Source: Planctomycetota bacterium (GTDB taxonomy: Bacteria > Planctomycetota > Phycisphaerae > Phycisphaerales > Phycisphaeraceae). Taken from it: a DNA stretch of 60,222 bases. Positions 23,709-33,340 of the stretch are shown here, in pieces; position 1 is the first letter of the stretch; each line of letters starts with the position of its first letter. The DNA lies in the NCBI GenBank assembly GCA_021413865.1, contig JAIOPN010000044.1:1-60222 (forward strand), written 5' to 3'. The notes under the pieces were generated by a model. That model saw only the letters and a program-made list of their open reading frames with translations, searched no databases and had not been told where the DNA came from. The position numbers and the translations under genes were made by a program.

Positions 23709-24914
23709 TCAGTAATACGCCGCCTTCGACACGTCTTCCTGCAGCAGCGCCCTCCGCGCGAAATTCAAATCGCTCACGTCCACGCCCTCGTGCTCGATGA
23801 CCATGTGCGTCCGGCTGAGCGTGCCGAGCTCGATCGTCTCGCCCAAGCGCGCGTTGGCGAACGACGACGTGGCCGGGTTGGGGATGATCTGCACCGTCGG
23901 CCTGCACGGGTCCCTGGGGACGTGCTCGATCACCACCGCCCAGCGGCCGTCGCTCAGGCGCACCATCGAGCCGGGCGGGTAGGGCGGCACCACCGCAAAA
24001 AGCGCGCGCACCACGTTGGGGTCGAACCGCCGGAAGAGCGACGGCTGGAGGAACGCCCCGAGCACCGCCACCGCGGGCACCGCCGGCCGCCCGACGGGGA
24101 AACGCATGCGGTCGAACTGCTCGGCGAGGCCGCAGATGCGCGCAAAAACATGGATGCGGTCGCCCGAGAGCACCGGCGCGCTCGACCCGGAGTAGCCCGA
24201 GCCGTCGTAACGCTGGTGGTGGTTGAGCACGACGGTCGCGGCGCTGGGCTCGATGTGGCCGCGGACGATCTCGTAGCCCAGGCTCGGGTGCTCGCGCCAG
24301 GCGGGGTCGGTCTCGTCGCGGGTGTTGTTGTAGCGGGAGCGGATTTGCTTGGAGAGCTTGGGCACGCCCACGTCGTGCATCATCGCCCCCAGGCCCAGGC
24401 TGCTGACCTCCTTGGCGCGGGCCGGGTCGATGTGGGGGCGCTGCTTGACGAGGTAGCCCTCGAGCTTGAGGCCGATGAGCAGGCAGAGGTAGGTGACGGT
24501 GGAGCTGTGACGCATCAGCTCGTCGGCGCCGGAGCCCATGAGGTCGCCCATGAAGAGGGCGGCCTGCGGGTTCTCGATGAGGCGGTTAACCAGCTCGCCG
24601 ATGGCGCGGGTGTATTCGCCGTAGGGCAGGCGGGCGGAGACCTGGCGCTGGGTGTCCTCGAAGGTGCGCGAGACGCTCTCGATGATGCTGGATTGGGCGC
24701 TGATGACGCCGGGGTCCACGATTTTTTCGAGGAAGGAGAGGCTGGGGAAGTTGACCCAGAGGGTGCGGACGCCAAGCTCCCACATGCTCTGGATGGAGCC
24801 GGCGTCGAGCTGGAAGCCGTACTTGAGCAGGATGCGGCGCGGCTGGAGCGGGTGCCGCACGGGCATCGCCAGCGTCATCCCCGGCATCGCTTTGGCTAGA
24901 TCGACACGAAGCAT
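23709..24914 (-). CDS. HD-GYP domain protein (probable c-di-GMP phosphodiesterase)
   Basis: The 401-residue protein begins with about 110 residues resembling the DUF3391-like N-terminal part of HD-GYP proteins (AKAMPGMTLAMPV; KYGFQLDAGSIQSMWELGV). The HD domain follows with H180-D181 in MMHDVGVPKL, HPSLGYEIV, and HHQRYDGSGYS at 232-242, where the usual Pro of GYP is Ser. About 120 further residues follow, including MVRLSDGRWAVVIEH, a pattern common at the C-terminus of this family. Metal ligands look intact, so c-di-GMP hydrolysis is likely. No membrane segment or receiver domain is seen. Confidence 0.85.
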   Translation of the reverse strand: MLRVDLAKAMPGMTLAMPVRHPLQPRRILLKYGFQLDAGSIQSMWELGVRTLWVNFPSLSFLEKIVDPGVISAQSSIIESVSRTFEDTQRQVSARLPYGEYTRAIGELVNRLIENPQAALFMGDLMGSGADELMRHSSTVTYLCLLIGLKLEGYLVKQRPHIDPARAKEVSSLGLGAMMHDVGVPKLSKQIRSRYNNTRDETDPAWREHPSLGYEIVRGHIEPSAATVVLNHHQRYDGSGYSGSSAPVLSGDRIHVFARICGLAEQFDRMRFPVGRPAVPAVAVLGAFLQPSLFRRFDPNVVRALFAVVPPYPPGSMVRLSDGRWAVVIEHVPRDPCRPTVQIIPNPATSSFANARLGETIELGTLSRTHMVIEHEGVDVSDLNFARRALLQEDVSKAAYY

Positions 24915-25051
24915 CCCGCCCTATCCCCTCTGGCCCCGCTTCCTCCACCACAAACTATCGGCGAACCGCGGGCCGGAATTCGGTGAACCGCAAACGCGAC
25001 TTCATGGGCGGGCGGCGCTTCGGGGATGGGGAAGATGGGGGGAGGCCCGGC

Positions 25052-25204
25052 AGGGTGCGTGGAGCGGAGCGCAACGCACCATTGACGCTCCCGCCCTCGC
25101 GGGGCGTGGGAGATTTACCGGCAGCTTAGTGAGGATCGATTGACGTAGAAGGATTTGGCGATCGGTGACGGGAGTGGTGCGTTGCGCTCCGCTGCACACA
25201 CCCT
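25052..25204. repeat. Inverted repeat element, family C copy 1
   Basis: 29-bp terminal arms, AGGGTGCGTGGAGCGGAGCG... and its near-perfect inverse (two mismatches), flank a 95-base core. The core end (TCGGTGACGGGAGT) resembles that of the second copy at 48573-48710. No coding frame. It occupies the spacer between nusG and the HD-GYP gene. Confidence 0.85.
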
Positions 25205-25231
25205 ACGCCGGGATCGCTCACCACGGGAGAA

Positions 25232-25849
25232 CTACTCGTCGGCGCGTTCGATGAGCCAGTGTTCGAGTTCGAGCGGGGTGGAGCGGCCGAAGATGGTGAC
25301 GATGACGCGGACCTTGCCCTGCTGGGGGAGCAGTTCGTCCACGGTGCCTTCCATGTTCTCGAAGGGGCCTTCCTTGATCTTGATGTGGTCGCCCTTCTTG
25401 AACTCCATCTTGACGACGGGGGTTTCCTCGGGCGCCTTGGAGGCGGCGAGCATCTTCTCGACCTCGTGGAGGGGCATGGCGCTGGGGTGGCCGGCGGTGC
25501 CGATGAAGTCGCCCACGCCGGTCGTCTCCTTGATGAGGAAGAAGACGTCCTGGGGGATGCGCTTGTCGTCTTCGAGTTTCATCTCGACGAAGACGTAGCC
25601 GGGGTAGAGCTTCTTGAGGGCGATCTTCTGCTTGCCGGCCTTGATGGTCTTGGTCTTCTCGGTCGGCACCAGGATGCGGTTGACCAGGTGGGTCAGCGCC
25701 TCGATCTTAATCTTGCGGAGCAGGGTGGCGCGGACGGAGTCCTCTTTGTTGGATGCCACGCGGAGGACGAACCAGTCCATGCCCGGGGTGACCAGGGGCT
25801 CATCGCCTGTGATCTGGTCGCTGTGCTCGATGGTCTGTTCTTCGGTCAT
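25232..25849 (-). CDS. nusG: Transcription termination/antitermination protein NusG
   Basis: NusG binds RNA polymerase and couples it to Rho or ribosomes. The 205-residue product has a short acidic extension (1-23), an NGN domain at about 24-130 (WFVLRVASNKEDSVRATL; KLYPGYVFVEM) and a C-terminal KOW domain (KKGDHIKIKEGPFENMEGTV). It follows secE by 29 bases, the usual order. The expected rplK-rplA-rplJ-rplL genes do not follow; a repeat element and the HD-GYP gene come next. Confidence 0.95.
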   Translation of the reverse strand: MTEEQTIEHSDQITGDEPLVTPGMDWFVLRVASNKEDSVRATLLRKIKIEALTHLVNRILVPTEKTKTIKAGKQKIALKKLYPGYVFVEMKLEDDKRIPQDVFFLIKETTGVGDFIGTAGHPSAMPLHEVEKMLAASKAPEETPVVKMEFKKGDHIKIKEGPFENMEGTVDELLPQQGKVRVIVTIFGRSTPLELEHWLIERADE

Positions 25850-25878
25850 GGGGTTTACTCAGCGGTGGGCCGGGCGGA

Positions 25879-26634
25879 TCAGCTCAGGCCCTCGAGGATG
25901 CCGATCTTGGTGAACAACCACGCGAAACCCGCGTCGATCACGAGCAGGAGCAGCGCCATCAGGAACGTGCCGCAGATGACGATCCATGTCGCGCCGACGA
26001 TTTCCTTGCGGCTGGGCCAGTTGACCTTTTTCATCTCCGACTCGGTGGCGATGAAGAAATCCACCACCGCGGGCTTGTTGAAGACCCAGAGGAAGATCGC
26101 GCCGTAAACCGCGAGCATGCCCACCGCGACGCCGGCCTGGATGTAGAGCCGGTTCCGCGCGGCCATGCTCACGAGCGTGATCTTGAGCTCGCCGTCCCGG
26201 ACCTGCGCGGACTGGATGTCGCCGCTGTTCACGTGCGTAACCGGTGCCGTAAAGCCGGCGGGCTTGACGCCCTCCTTGGGCTTATCGGCCGCCTTATTGA
26301 TCGCGTCGGAGAACTGGTCGGGCGTGAGCGTGTAGCTCTTGCCCGCCGCCGCGTCCGCCAGGGTGATCTCGGACGGCACACCCTGGGCGCCCTGCACGAC
26401 CTTGACGTCCTTGACGGCCGTCAGCGACGCGGCGGGATGGTTGGCGGGCCGCGCCCAGGCCTTCACGGCCGTGGCCAGGTCGGCGTAGCTGTAGGTCAGC
26501 GTCTTGTTGCTGCCGATCGTCTCCATCAGCCCCCAGGACCAGGCGACGCTCGACAGCGCGATGGTGCCGAACCCGATCGCCGACATGACGCGGGTCCAGT
26601 AGCCTTGGCCGGGTTTATAGATGGTGAGTGCCAT
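25879..26634 (-). CDS. secE: Preprotein translocase subunit SecE with long N-terminal extension
   Basis: The SecE domain is at the C-terminus, about residues 192-246, with FFIATESEMKKVNWPSRKE and the conserved single TM helix. At 251 residues the protein is far longer than the usual 60-130. The extension has a TM helix at about 15-37, a hydrophilic region of about 120 residues (40-160) and a second TM helix at about 163-186, so three TM helices in all. The extra loop should face the periplasm if the SecE part has its normal topology. It stands between tRNA-Trp and nusG, the conserved context. Confidence 0.92.
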   Translation of the reverse strand: MALTIYKPGQGYWTRVMSAIGFGTIALSSVAWSWGLMETIGSNKTLTYSYADLATAVKAWARPANHPAASLTAVKDVKVVQGAQGVPSEITLADAAAGKSYTLTPDQFSDAINKAADKPKEGVKPAGFTAPVTHVNSGDIQSAQVRDGELKITLVSMAARNRLYIQAGVAVGMLAVYGAIFLWVFNKPAVVDFFIATESEMKKVNWPSRKEIVGATWIVICGTFLMALLLLVIDAGFAWLFTKIGILEGLS

Positions 26635-26696
26635 GGTGAGTCACGGACCGGTGGACTGGGCTGATTCGCCGTGCGTTGAAACCCGCACATCCCAAA

Positions 26697-26769
26697 CACG
26701 GGCGGCAGGAGTTGAACCTGCAACCTGCCGCTTTGGAGACGGCCGCTCTGCCAATTGAGCTACGCCCGT
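26697..26769 (-). tRNA. tRNA-Trp(CCA)
   Basis: Acceptor ACGGGCG/CGCCCGT, D arm GCTC..GAGC, anticodon stem GCCGT/GCGGC with loop CTCCAAA (anticodon CCA) and T arm GCAGG-TTCAACT-CCTGC; discriminator G. Lies between rpmG and secE as in many bacteria. CCA tail is not encoded. Confidence 0.95.
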
Positions 26770-26878
26770 TCGATCACGGGCCGGTCGGCCGTCAGCCCGC
26801 GGCCGTCGTCACGGAGTACGTTGCTTCTCCGCGTCAACGGCCCGAGGCTGGCGGCCGGCGACCCTTCCGATTACCGAA

Positions 26879-27058
26879 TTACTTCCGCTTGATCTTGTGC
26901 AGCGTGTGCTTACGCAGCTTGGGCGAGTACTTCTTCAGGCCCGCCTTGAGCTTCTCTTTAATGCCGCCCTTGACGTTCACGGGCGTGCGGTAATTGAGGT
27001 CGCCGGTCTCGCTGCACTGCAGCCACACGTATTCGACGGCGTCTGATTTCTTGGCCAT
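26879..27058 (-). CDS. rpmG: 50S ribosomal protein L33
   Basis: This short gene encodes 59 residues starting [15 protein letters not shown], then [13 protein letters not shown], with a basic end [16 protein letters not shown]. The SETGDLNY-x-T and [13 protein letters not shown] segments match L33. Only one cysteine (C15) is present, so this is the zinc-free type of L33. It lies 52 bases after the tuf stop and before tRNA-Trp, the conserved position. Confidence 0.93.
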   Translation of the reverse strand: MAKKSDAVEYVWLQCSETGDLNYRTPVNVKGGIKEKLKAGLKKYSPKLRKHTLHKIKRK

Positions 27059-27110
27059 TGCAAAGCCCCTAACTTATTCCGCCATCGGCACGAGGCCCAC
27101 GGCGTCTTTC

Positions 27111-28319
<1,209 letters not shown>

Positions 28320-28524
28320 GGCTAGCTAACCTCCGCCTGTGCCGGCGAACCGGCCGACTGATCCGCATCCCGGTCTCGCCTGTCGAGGCCGACGATGCGT
28401 CGATGAAGAACAAACCCTGAATCGTTACGCCCAACGCGGGCGAAACGCGAATGTTACCCGCAAACGACCCGCTCCTTCAACCCGCGGGCCTCTCTCCTCC
28501 GGCTCCCGACCCGACACGCTCAAG

Positions 28525-28596
<72 letters not shown>

Positions 28597-28846
28597 GCAT
28601 CCGTCGGTGGACCCGCCACCGCACGCCCTGCACCGGCAAGAAAGCCCGGCACATGTCCCCGGCACCAACCCTCCGACGCCTTCTCTTTTACGAGCAGCGC
28701 CGCGGGCCATCCACCGACAACAAGGGGCGTCAGATCGGCGTCGCCACCAATCCGCGCCCCTACCTATCGGCCGTTCCATGGCCGTGACACGCCAGCTTTT
28801 CCGCGCCGACGCGAGACAAACAGATTATCACCCGCCGTCGGGCAAG

Positions 28847-29611
28847 TCAAACAACTCCGCCAGACAGGCCTCGCGTGTTGACCATGACGCAGTCGTACTC
28901 GATGACGCAAAGCCGCTTGTCACGGCTGACGGGGAACAGGCCCGTCATCTCAAACCCCTTGCGGTTGAGCGTCGCGATGGACGTCACGTAGTCGGGCATG
29001 CCCTGGTAGATCAGCTTCACCGCGACCTCGGTCTGCAACCCGCGGACGCGGCCCAGCATGTCGCCCGCCCCCTCGAAGACCTGGAGGTCGTACCCCTGCG
29101 TGTCCGCCTTCAGGTAGATGTTCCGGTCGGCCCAGTCCGGCAGGACCTCGCCGATCATCCCGTCCAGCCGCCGCACCCGGACCTGCTCCTGTCGGACCAC
29201 GTAGTTGACGTCCCTGAACAGCGCGGTGGGCGAGTCATCCGGCTTGAGCATGGAGCTGAAGTCGCTGTCTTTCATCACGTTGAGGGTCAGGGTCGTCTCG
29301 GCATCGCCCAGCGCGACGCCGTGAACCTTCCACTTCGCGTCTCCCCCGGCGCGGGCCGTCAGCGCCGACGCATGCGCGCTGATGGGCTCGAATGAGATGA
29401 TGTCGCCCGTGTAGCCGACCTGGGTGCGGAGGAAGTCGTAGTACTGCCCCTCGTTGGCGCCCACGTCCAGCACCGTGTCGATCTTCAGCAGGTCGAAAAC
29501 CTTCCGCAGGTGCAGGACCAGGTCGAGCTTGCGCATCCGCCAGGTCGGGATGACCTCATAGCCCAACGAACGGGCGGTGTTCTGAACGAACTTGATCAGG
29601 CGCGGATTCAT
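28847..29611 (-). CDS. FkbM family methyltransferase
   Basis: The 254-residue product has the SAM-binding motif VLDVGANEGQYYDFLR near residue 47, followed by DIISFEPISA (post-II acidic loop), and the FkbM-typical LKADTQGYDLQVFEGA. Such enzymes O-methylate sugars, lipids or polyketide units. The N-terminal 40 residues form a basic amphipathic helix that may contact membrane or partner. It is divergent from the NFU gene. The acceptor substrate cannot be read from the context, and the gene appears monocistronic. Confidence 0.85.
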   Translation of the reverse strand: MNPRLIKFVQNTARSLGYEVIPTWRMRKLDLVLHLRKVFDLLKIDTVLDVGANEGQYYDFLRTQVGYTGDIISFEPISAHASALTARAGGDAKWKVHGVALGDAETTLTLNVMKDSDFSSMLKPDDSPTALFRDVNYVVRQEQVRVRRLDGMIGEVLPDWADRNIYLKADTQGYDLQVFEGAGDMLGRVRGLQTEVAVKLIYQGMPDYVTSIATLNRKGFEMTGLFPVSRDKRLCVIEYDCVMVNTRGLSGGVV

Positions 29612-29799
29612 CTACCCCCCAACGAAGACGTGGATTTAGATTCGCCGGGCCCGTGGCCCAAACCGCCGGAAGCGCCGACACGGGAGCACGGTATCCCCCC
29701 GCCATGTCCTGTTCAAACAACTGGGGGCTTTGAAATCGGCCTCCCATTGCGTATCATTACCTTGCCCTTCGCTTTGGACGGCATGGACGGCCCGTATTT

Positions 29800-30060
29800 A
29801 TGACCCAAGCCCAGACCACCCCCAATCCCACCAGTCTGTTCGCCCGCGTGCAGCAGGTCATCGAACGCATCCGCCCTGCGGTGCAGTCCGACGGCGGCGA
29901 CGTGGAACTCATCGAGATCACCAAGGAAGGCGTCGCCCGCATCCGCCTGCACGGGGCGTGCGTCGGCTGCCCGTCGAGCAAGATGACCCTCCACATGGGC
30001 ATCGAACGCAACATCCGCGAGAAAATCCCCGAAGTTACCGGGGTGGAACAGGTCCACTAA
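29800..30060 (+). CDS. NifU-like C-terminal domain (NFU) iron-sulfur carrier
   Basis: The 86-residue protein is a single NFU domain. It has VIERIRPAVQSDGGDVELIEI, then GACVGCPSSKMTL, whose C-x-x-C pair binds a 4Fe-4S cluster at the dimer interface, and ends EVTGVEQV. Such proteins carry clusters from the scaffold to target enzymes. No other iron-sulfur assembly gene is near. A hairpin with a T-run follows the stop, so it is transcribed alone. Confidence 0.92.
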   Translation: MTQAQTTPNPTSLFARVQQVIERIRPAVQSDGGDVELIEITKEGVARIRLHGACVGCPSSKMTLHMGIERNIREKIPEVTGVEQVH

Positions 30061-30094
30061 GAACTGAGAAATGGGGTCGGCTGCATCGGCGTCA

Positions 30095-30127
30095 GGGTGG
30101 GCTATCAGACGGTCCGCCCCTTTTTTT
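30095..30127 (+). terminator. Intrinsic terminator after the NFU gene
   Basis: GGGTGGGC pairs with GTCCGCCC (8 bp including two G-T pairs) around a nine-base loop, followed by C and TTTTTTT at 30121-30127. Orientation and distance (35 bases past the stop) fit the NFU gene. Confidence 0.75.
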
Positions 30128-30190
30128 GCGCCCCGCCGACCAACCGACCGACGACTCAGGGGACCTGACGAGAGGCAAGGAGAGCCCGGC

Positions 30191-30457
30191 ATGCTCGCGC
30201 TGACCCGCCGTGTGGGTGAAGAAATCGTGATCGGGGACCCCAAGAAGCCGCTGGGCGTCATCCGCGTCGTGGACATCCACGGCGACAAGGTCCGCCTCTC
30301 CTTCGATTTCCCCCGCGACACGGCGATCAACCGCAAAGAGCTCGCCGACCAGAAAGCCAAGCAGGACGACAACGGCGGCGCGCCCCCCACCACCCCCGGA
30401 AGCCCCGGGAACGGCAGCCCGCCCACCCCACCGCCGCCCACCTCGCCCGCGCCGTAA
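30191..30457 (+). CDS. csrA: CsrA-type RNA-binding regulator with proline-rich tail
   Basis: CsrA binds GGA motifs in mRNA leaders to control translation. The core is residues 1-60: MLALTRRVGEEIVIGD, then GVIRVVDIHGDKVRLSFDFP with the RNA-contacting strand regions intact and DTAINRKEL. After residue 60 comes a tail of about 28 residues made mostly of Pro, Gly and Ser, not found in typical 60-75 residue CsrA. The ATG at 30191 is preceded by AGGAGA; the longer frame from 30071 runs through the terminator and is rejected. No flagellar genes are adjacent, unlike many csrA loci. Confidence 0.88.
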   Translation: MLALTRRVGEEIVIGDPKKPLGVIRVVDIHGDKVRLSFDFPRDTAINRKELADQKAKQDDNGGAPPTTPGSPGNGSPPTPPPPTSPAP

Positions 30458-30475
30458 TCCCGCTCCCTCCCCGCT

Positions 30476-31357
30476 CTAAAAATACCGCCCCCACAGCACA
30501 CGCAACCGTTCGACCTCCGCGCGGTCGATCTTCGACTTGTCCGTCCAGATGGCAAGTTTGAGCGCGTCGTGCGCCGGGCTGGGGCGGCTGCGCAGCTCGG
30601 AGAGATCGCTCAACGCCTCGCGGATCAGGTCGAGGCTGCGCTGCGTCGCCGTCTTGAGGTTGCCGATGATCTCCGCCAGCAGCGCCTGCGGCTGGGCGTC
30701 GGGCGAGTGCGGCCGCCAGCAGTCGTAATCCGTGGGCAGGGAGATCAGCGCGTAGGCGATTTCCGCCTCGCGCGCCAGCCTCGCCTCGGGCATGCAGGTC
30801 ATGCCGATCAGGTCGCCGCCCCACGCCCGGTGCATGTGCGACTCGGCGCGGGTCGAGAAGGCCGGGCCCTCCATGCAGACGTAGGTCCCCTTGGCATGCA
30901 CCTTCAGCGAGCTGAGCCCCGACGCGGCGTTGAGCAGCCACGCCCGCATCACCGGGCAGAACGGCTCAGCCAGCTCCGTGTGCACCGCCGCGCGCTCGTA
31001 GAACGTGTTGCCGCGCTTGTACGTCTTGTCGATCACCTGGTCCGGGATCACCAGCTCGCCCGGGTGGATGTCTTCACGCAGAGACCCCGTCGCGCCCGAG
31101 GCGACGATGTGCGTCACGCCCAGCGACTTGAGCGCGAAGATGTTGGCGCGGTAGGGCACATGCGAGGGGTTGAATATGTGCCCCGGCCCGTGTCGCTGCA
31201 GCAGCGCGATGCGCACCCCGCGCCACGCCGTCACCACGATCGGCCCGCTGGGTTTCCCGAAGGGCGTCTCGATCTCGTGATGCTCCCCCGATTCCCCGCC
31301 CAGCGCGTCACCCAAGCCGCTCCCGCCGATCACCGCGATGAATGGTTCGTTGGCCAT
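30476..31357 (-). CDS. mtnP: S-methyl-5'-thioadenosine phosphorylase / purine nucleoside phosphorylase
   Basis: Cleaves methylthioadenosine (or a purine nucleoside) with phosphate, in methionine/purine salvage. The product of 293 residues starts MANEPFIAVIGGSGLGD, and shows LLQRHGPGHIFNPSHVPYRAN and the MEGPAFSTRAES region with IGMTCMPEARLAREAEI, all typical of the MTAP/PNP-2 family. The open frame extends to 31435 into the palindromic repeat, so I chose the ATG at 31357. The C-terminus (after about 250) is longer and helical. MTA versus other purine substrates cannot be separated by eye. Confidence 0.88.
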   Translation of the reverse strand: MANEPFIAVIGGSGLGDALGGESGEHHEIETPFGKPSGPIVVTAWRGVRIALLQRHGPGHIFNPSHVPYRANIFALKSLGVTHIVASGATGSLREDIHPGELVIPDQVIDKTYKRGNTFYERAAVHTELAEPFCPVMRAWLLNAASGLSSLKVHAKGTYVCMEGPAFSTRAESHMHRAWGGDLIGMTCMPEARLAREAEIAYALISLPTDYDCWRPHSPDAQPQALLAEIIGNLKTATQRSLDLIREALSDLSELRSRPSPAHDALKLAIWTDKSKIDRAEVERLRVLWGRYF

Positions 31358-31390
31358 GTCGGCATGATACTGGCCGAGGCTCCGCGCATG

Positions 31391-31472
31391 GACGAGCCGC
31401 GACCGTGAGGGAGCGGTCTTCTTCTGGCGTGACACGCATCACAGAACCGCTCCCTCACGGTCGCGGCTCGTC
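31391..31472. repeat. Inverted repeat, family F
   Basis: Perfect 27-bp arms at 31391-31417 and 31446-31472, including GCCGCGACCGTGAGGGAGCG, around a 28-base core. It lies between the divergent mtnP and sigma-factor genes, so it may affect both promoters. Similar GACCGTGAGGGAGCGG palindromes are, to my knowledge, common in planctomycete genomes. Confidence 0.9.
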
Positions 31473-31499
31473 CGGAATGAACCACTACCCGTGGTTATC

Positions 31500-32078
31500 A
31501 TGTTGCCCGTGACGACCGAGCAGTTCCGAGATTTAGCCGTCGCGCAGATGGACGCCGTGTACCGCATGGCGTTCCACCTCACGCACCGCCCCGACGACGC
31601 CGCCGACCTCGTTCAGGAGACCTACCTGCGTGCCTTCAAGGCCGAGGCGGGCTTCGAGCTGCGCGAGCGAGGCATCCGGCCCTGGCTCTTCAAGATCCTC
31701 CACAACGCCTTCTACACCCGCATCGAGAAGCAGCGCCGCGAGCCGACGCTCGGCGACGACGCACGCCTCGAGGCGCCGCCCGGCTCCGATTCCGAGGAGG
31801 ACGCCCCCTGCTGGGACCTGGCGACCCTCGACTGGGAGCAGGTGGACGACCGCCTCAAGCACGCCATCGACGGCCTGCACCCCCAGTACCGCGAGGTGCT
31901 GCTCCTCTGGGCCGTCGAGGGTCTCAAGTACCGCGAGATCGCCGACGTGCTCGGCGTGCCGCTGGGCACCATCATGAGCCGGCTCTACCGCGCCCGGGCG
32001 ATCCTCTCCGAAAAGCTGGAGGACCTGGCAAAAGAAAAAGGAATCAGTTCTTCCGAGGCCCAACGAACGGCCCAATAA
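31500..32078 (+). CDS. ECF-type RNA polymerase sigma factor
   Basis: The product has 192 residues. Region 2 shows FHLTHRPDDAADLVQETYLRAFKA, the canonical core-binding helix, and region 4 shows LHPQYREVLLLWAVEGLKYREIADVLGVPLGTIMSRLYRAR, which reads the -35 element. I use the ATG at 31500; a GTG at 31491 is in frame. The linker carries an acidic stretch (about 90-110). A probable anti-sigma factor follows 98 bases later. The C-terminal 20 residues are polar and poorly conserved. Confidence 0.9.
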   Translation: MLPVTTEQFRDLAVAQMDAVYRMAFHLTHRPDDAADLVQETYLRAFKAEAGFELRERGIRPWLFKILHNAFYTRIEKQRREPTLGDDARLEAPPGSDSEEDAPCWDLATLDWEQVDDRLKHAIDGLHPQYREVLLLWAVEGLKYREIADVLGVPLGTIMSRLYRARAILSEKLEDLAKEKGISSSEAQRTAQ

Positions 32079-32176
32079 CCCTAAAATCCCACCCCCGATT
32101 TGTGCGGCGGCGGGAACAAAACACCCGGCTACCCGATTGATTCCATAGGCCCCGCAATGAACCGCCCCAGGCAGAC

Positions 32177-33064
32177 ATGACCCAACCCACCCCCGACAAC
32201 CCGCAAGACACCGCCCCCGGATGCGCCGACATCCCCGAGAACCAGCGGCTGCGCGCCTTCGCCGACGGCGAGCTCACGGGTGAATCGGCGCAGCAGGTCC
32301 GCCAGCGCGTGGCCCAGGACCCAGCCTCCGCCATGGGCGTCATCCACGAGCAGCAGCTCCGCCAGTCGATCGACCGCGTGATGAAGGCGCAAACCCCCGC
32401 GACGCCCGAATCGCTGCGCCGCAAGGTCCTCGAAGCCGGCCGGCCGATCGGGGCCTCACCCGCGGGCACCCTTGCCCGCATCGGGCGCTGGACCCCCCTG
32501 GGGTTGGCCGCCTCGCTCTTCATCGCGGCGCTGATCACCTTCCAGGCCTCGAACCGGTCCGAGCCAAACGGGGTTACGCCCCACGCCGAGGTCACCCCGG
32601 TGCGCGCGATCATCCCCGAGGAGACCGTCAACGCCTTCACGCGCCGCCACGTCGCCTGCTCCCGTTTCATCCAGCGGCTGCACGACGACGTGAAGTTCCC
32701 CACCGACATCCGCGAGATGCCCGGGGCGATGAAGGCCTACCTGGGCTCCCAGCCCTACCCGACGCTCGACCTCTCCTCGCTCGGCTACGAATTCAAGGCC
32801 GCCGGCGAGTGCAGCATCCCCGGAGAGAAGTCGGTCCACCTGATCTATCAGGCCCGCCCCGACACCGGCCGGACCGACTCGATGAGCCTCTGGGTCGAGG
32901 GCGGCGACAATCTCAAGGGCCTTGAACCCGACACCCCCTACCTGATCGGCGGCGACACCGCCCACCCCCTGCTCGTCTGGCGGCACGCGGGGATGAGCTA
33001 TTACCTCACCGGCGACAGCCCCGACTCCATGCAGGCCGCCGCCCAACATCTCACCACGGGGTAA
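32177..33064 (+). CDS. Probable membrane anti-sigma factor
   Basis: The 295-residue protein has a cytoplasmic N-terminal domain of about 90 residues (RLRAFADGELTGESAQQVRQRVA), which looks like an anti-sigma domain without the His-Cys-Cys zinc motif. One TM helix follows at about 105-123 (WTPLGLAASLFIAALITF), then an extracytoplasmic domain of about 170 residues. That domain contains YPTLDLSSLGYEFKAAGECSI and ends with LVWRHAGMSYYLTGDSP, a pattern seen in planctomycete and proteobacterial transmembrane regulators. Position directly after the sigma gene supports the role. The sensed signal is unknown. Confidence 0.75.
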   Translation: MTQPTPDNPQDTAPGCADIPENQRLRAFADGELTGESAQQVRQRVAQDPASAMGVIHEQQLRQSIDRVMKAQTPATPESLRRKVLEAGRPIGASPAGTLARIGRWTPLGLAASLFIAALITFQASNRSEPNGVTPHAEVTPVRAIIPEETVNAFTRRHVACSRFIQRLHDDVKFPTDIREMPGAMKAYLGSQPYPTLDLSSLGYEFKAAGECSIPGEKSVHLIYQARPDTGRTDSMSLWVEGGDNLKGLEPDTPYLIGGDTAHPLLVWRHAGMSYYLTGDSPDSMQAAAQHLTTG

Positions 33065-33340
33065 GGTCTTATTGAATGCCATTCACTCGGTCGGGTGCAA
33101 CCCCCGCCCGGCCGGTGAACCGTATTCCTTATCCTCTATATTCAGCCCATATCCAGCGGTCCGGAGACGGCCGCGGGAGTATCAAATTGTGCTTGTTTTT
33201 TCCCCAGGCCATGGGTATGTTTTTTCTTTGGTTCCTCCCCCTGTTCGCGGTGTAGCGAGTCGGCGCGGGGTCTCCTGACGCGTATCGAGCCCGAAGGATC
33301 ACGTCGGTTTTTGGGAAGTTTCGGGTAAGGATTCACGTCC

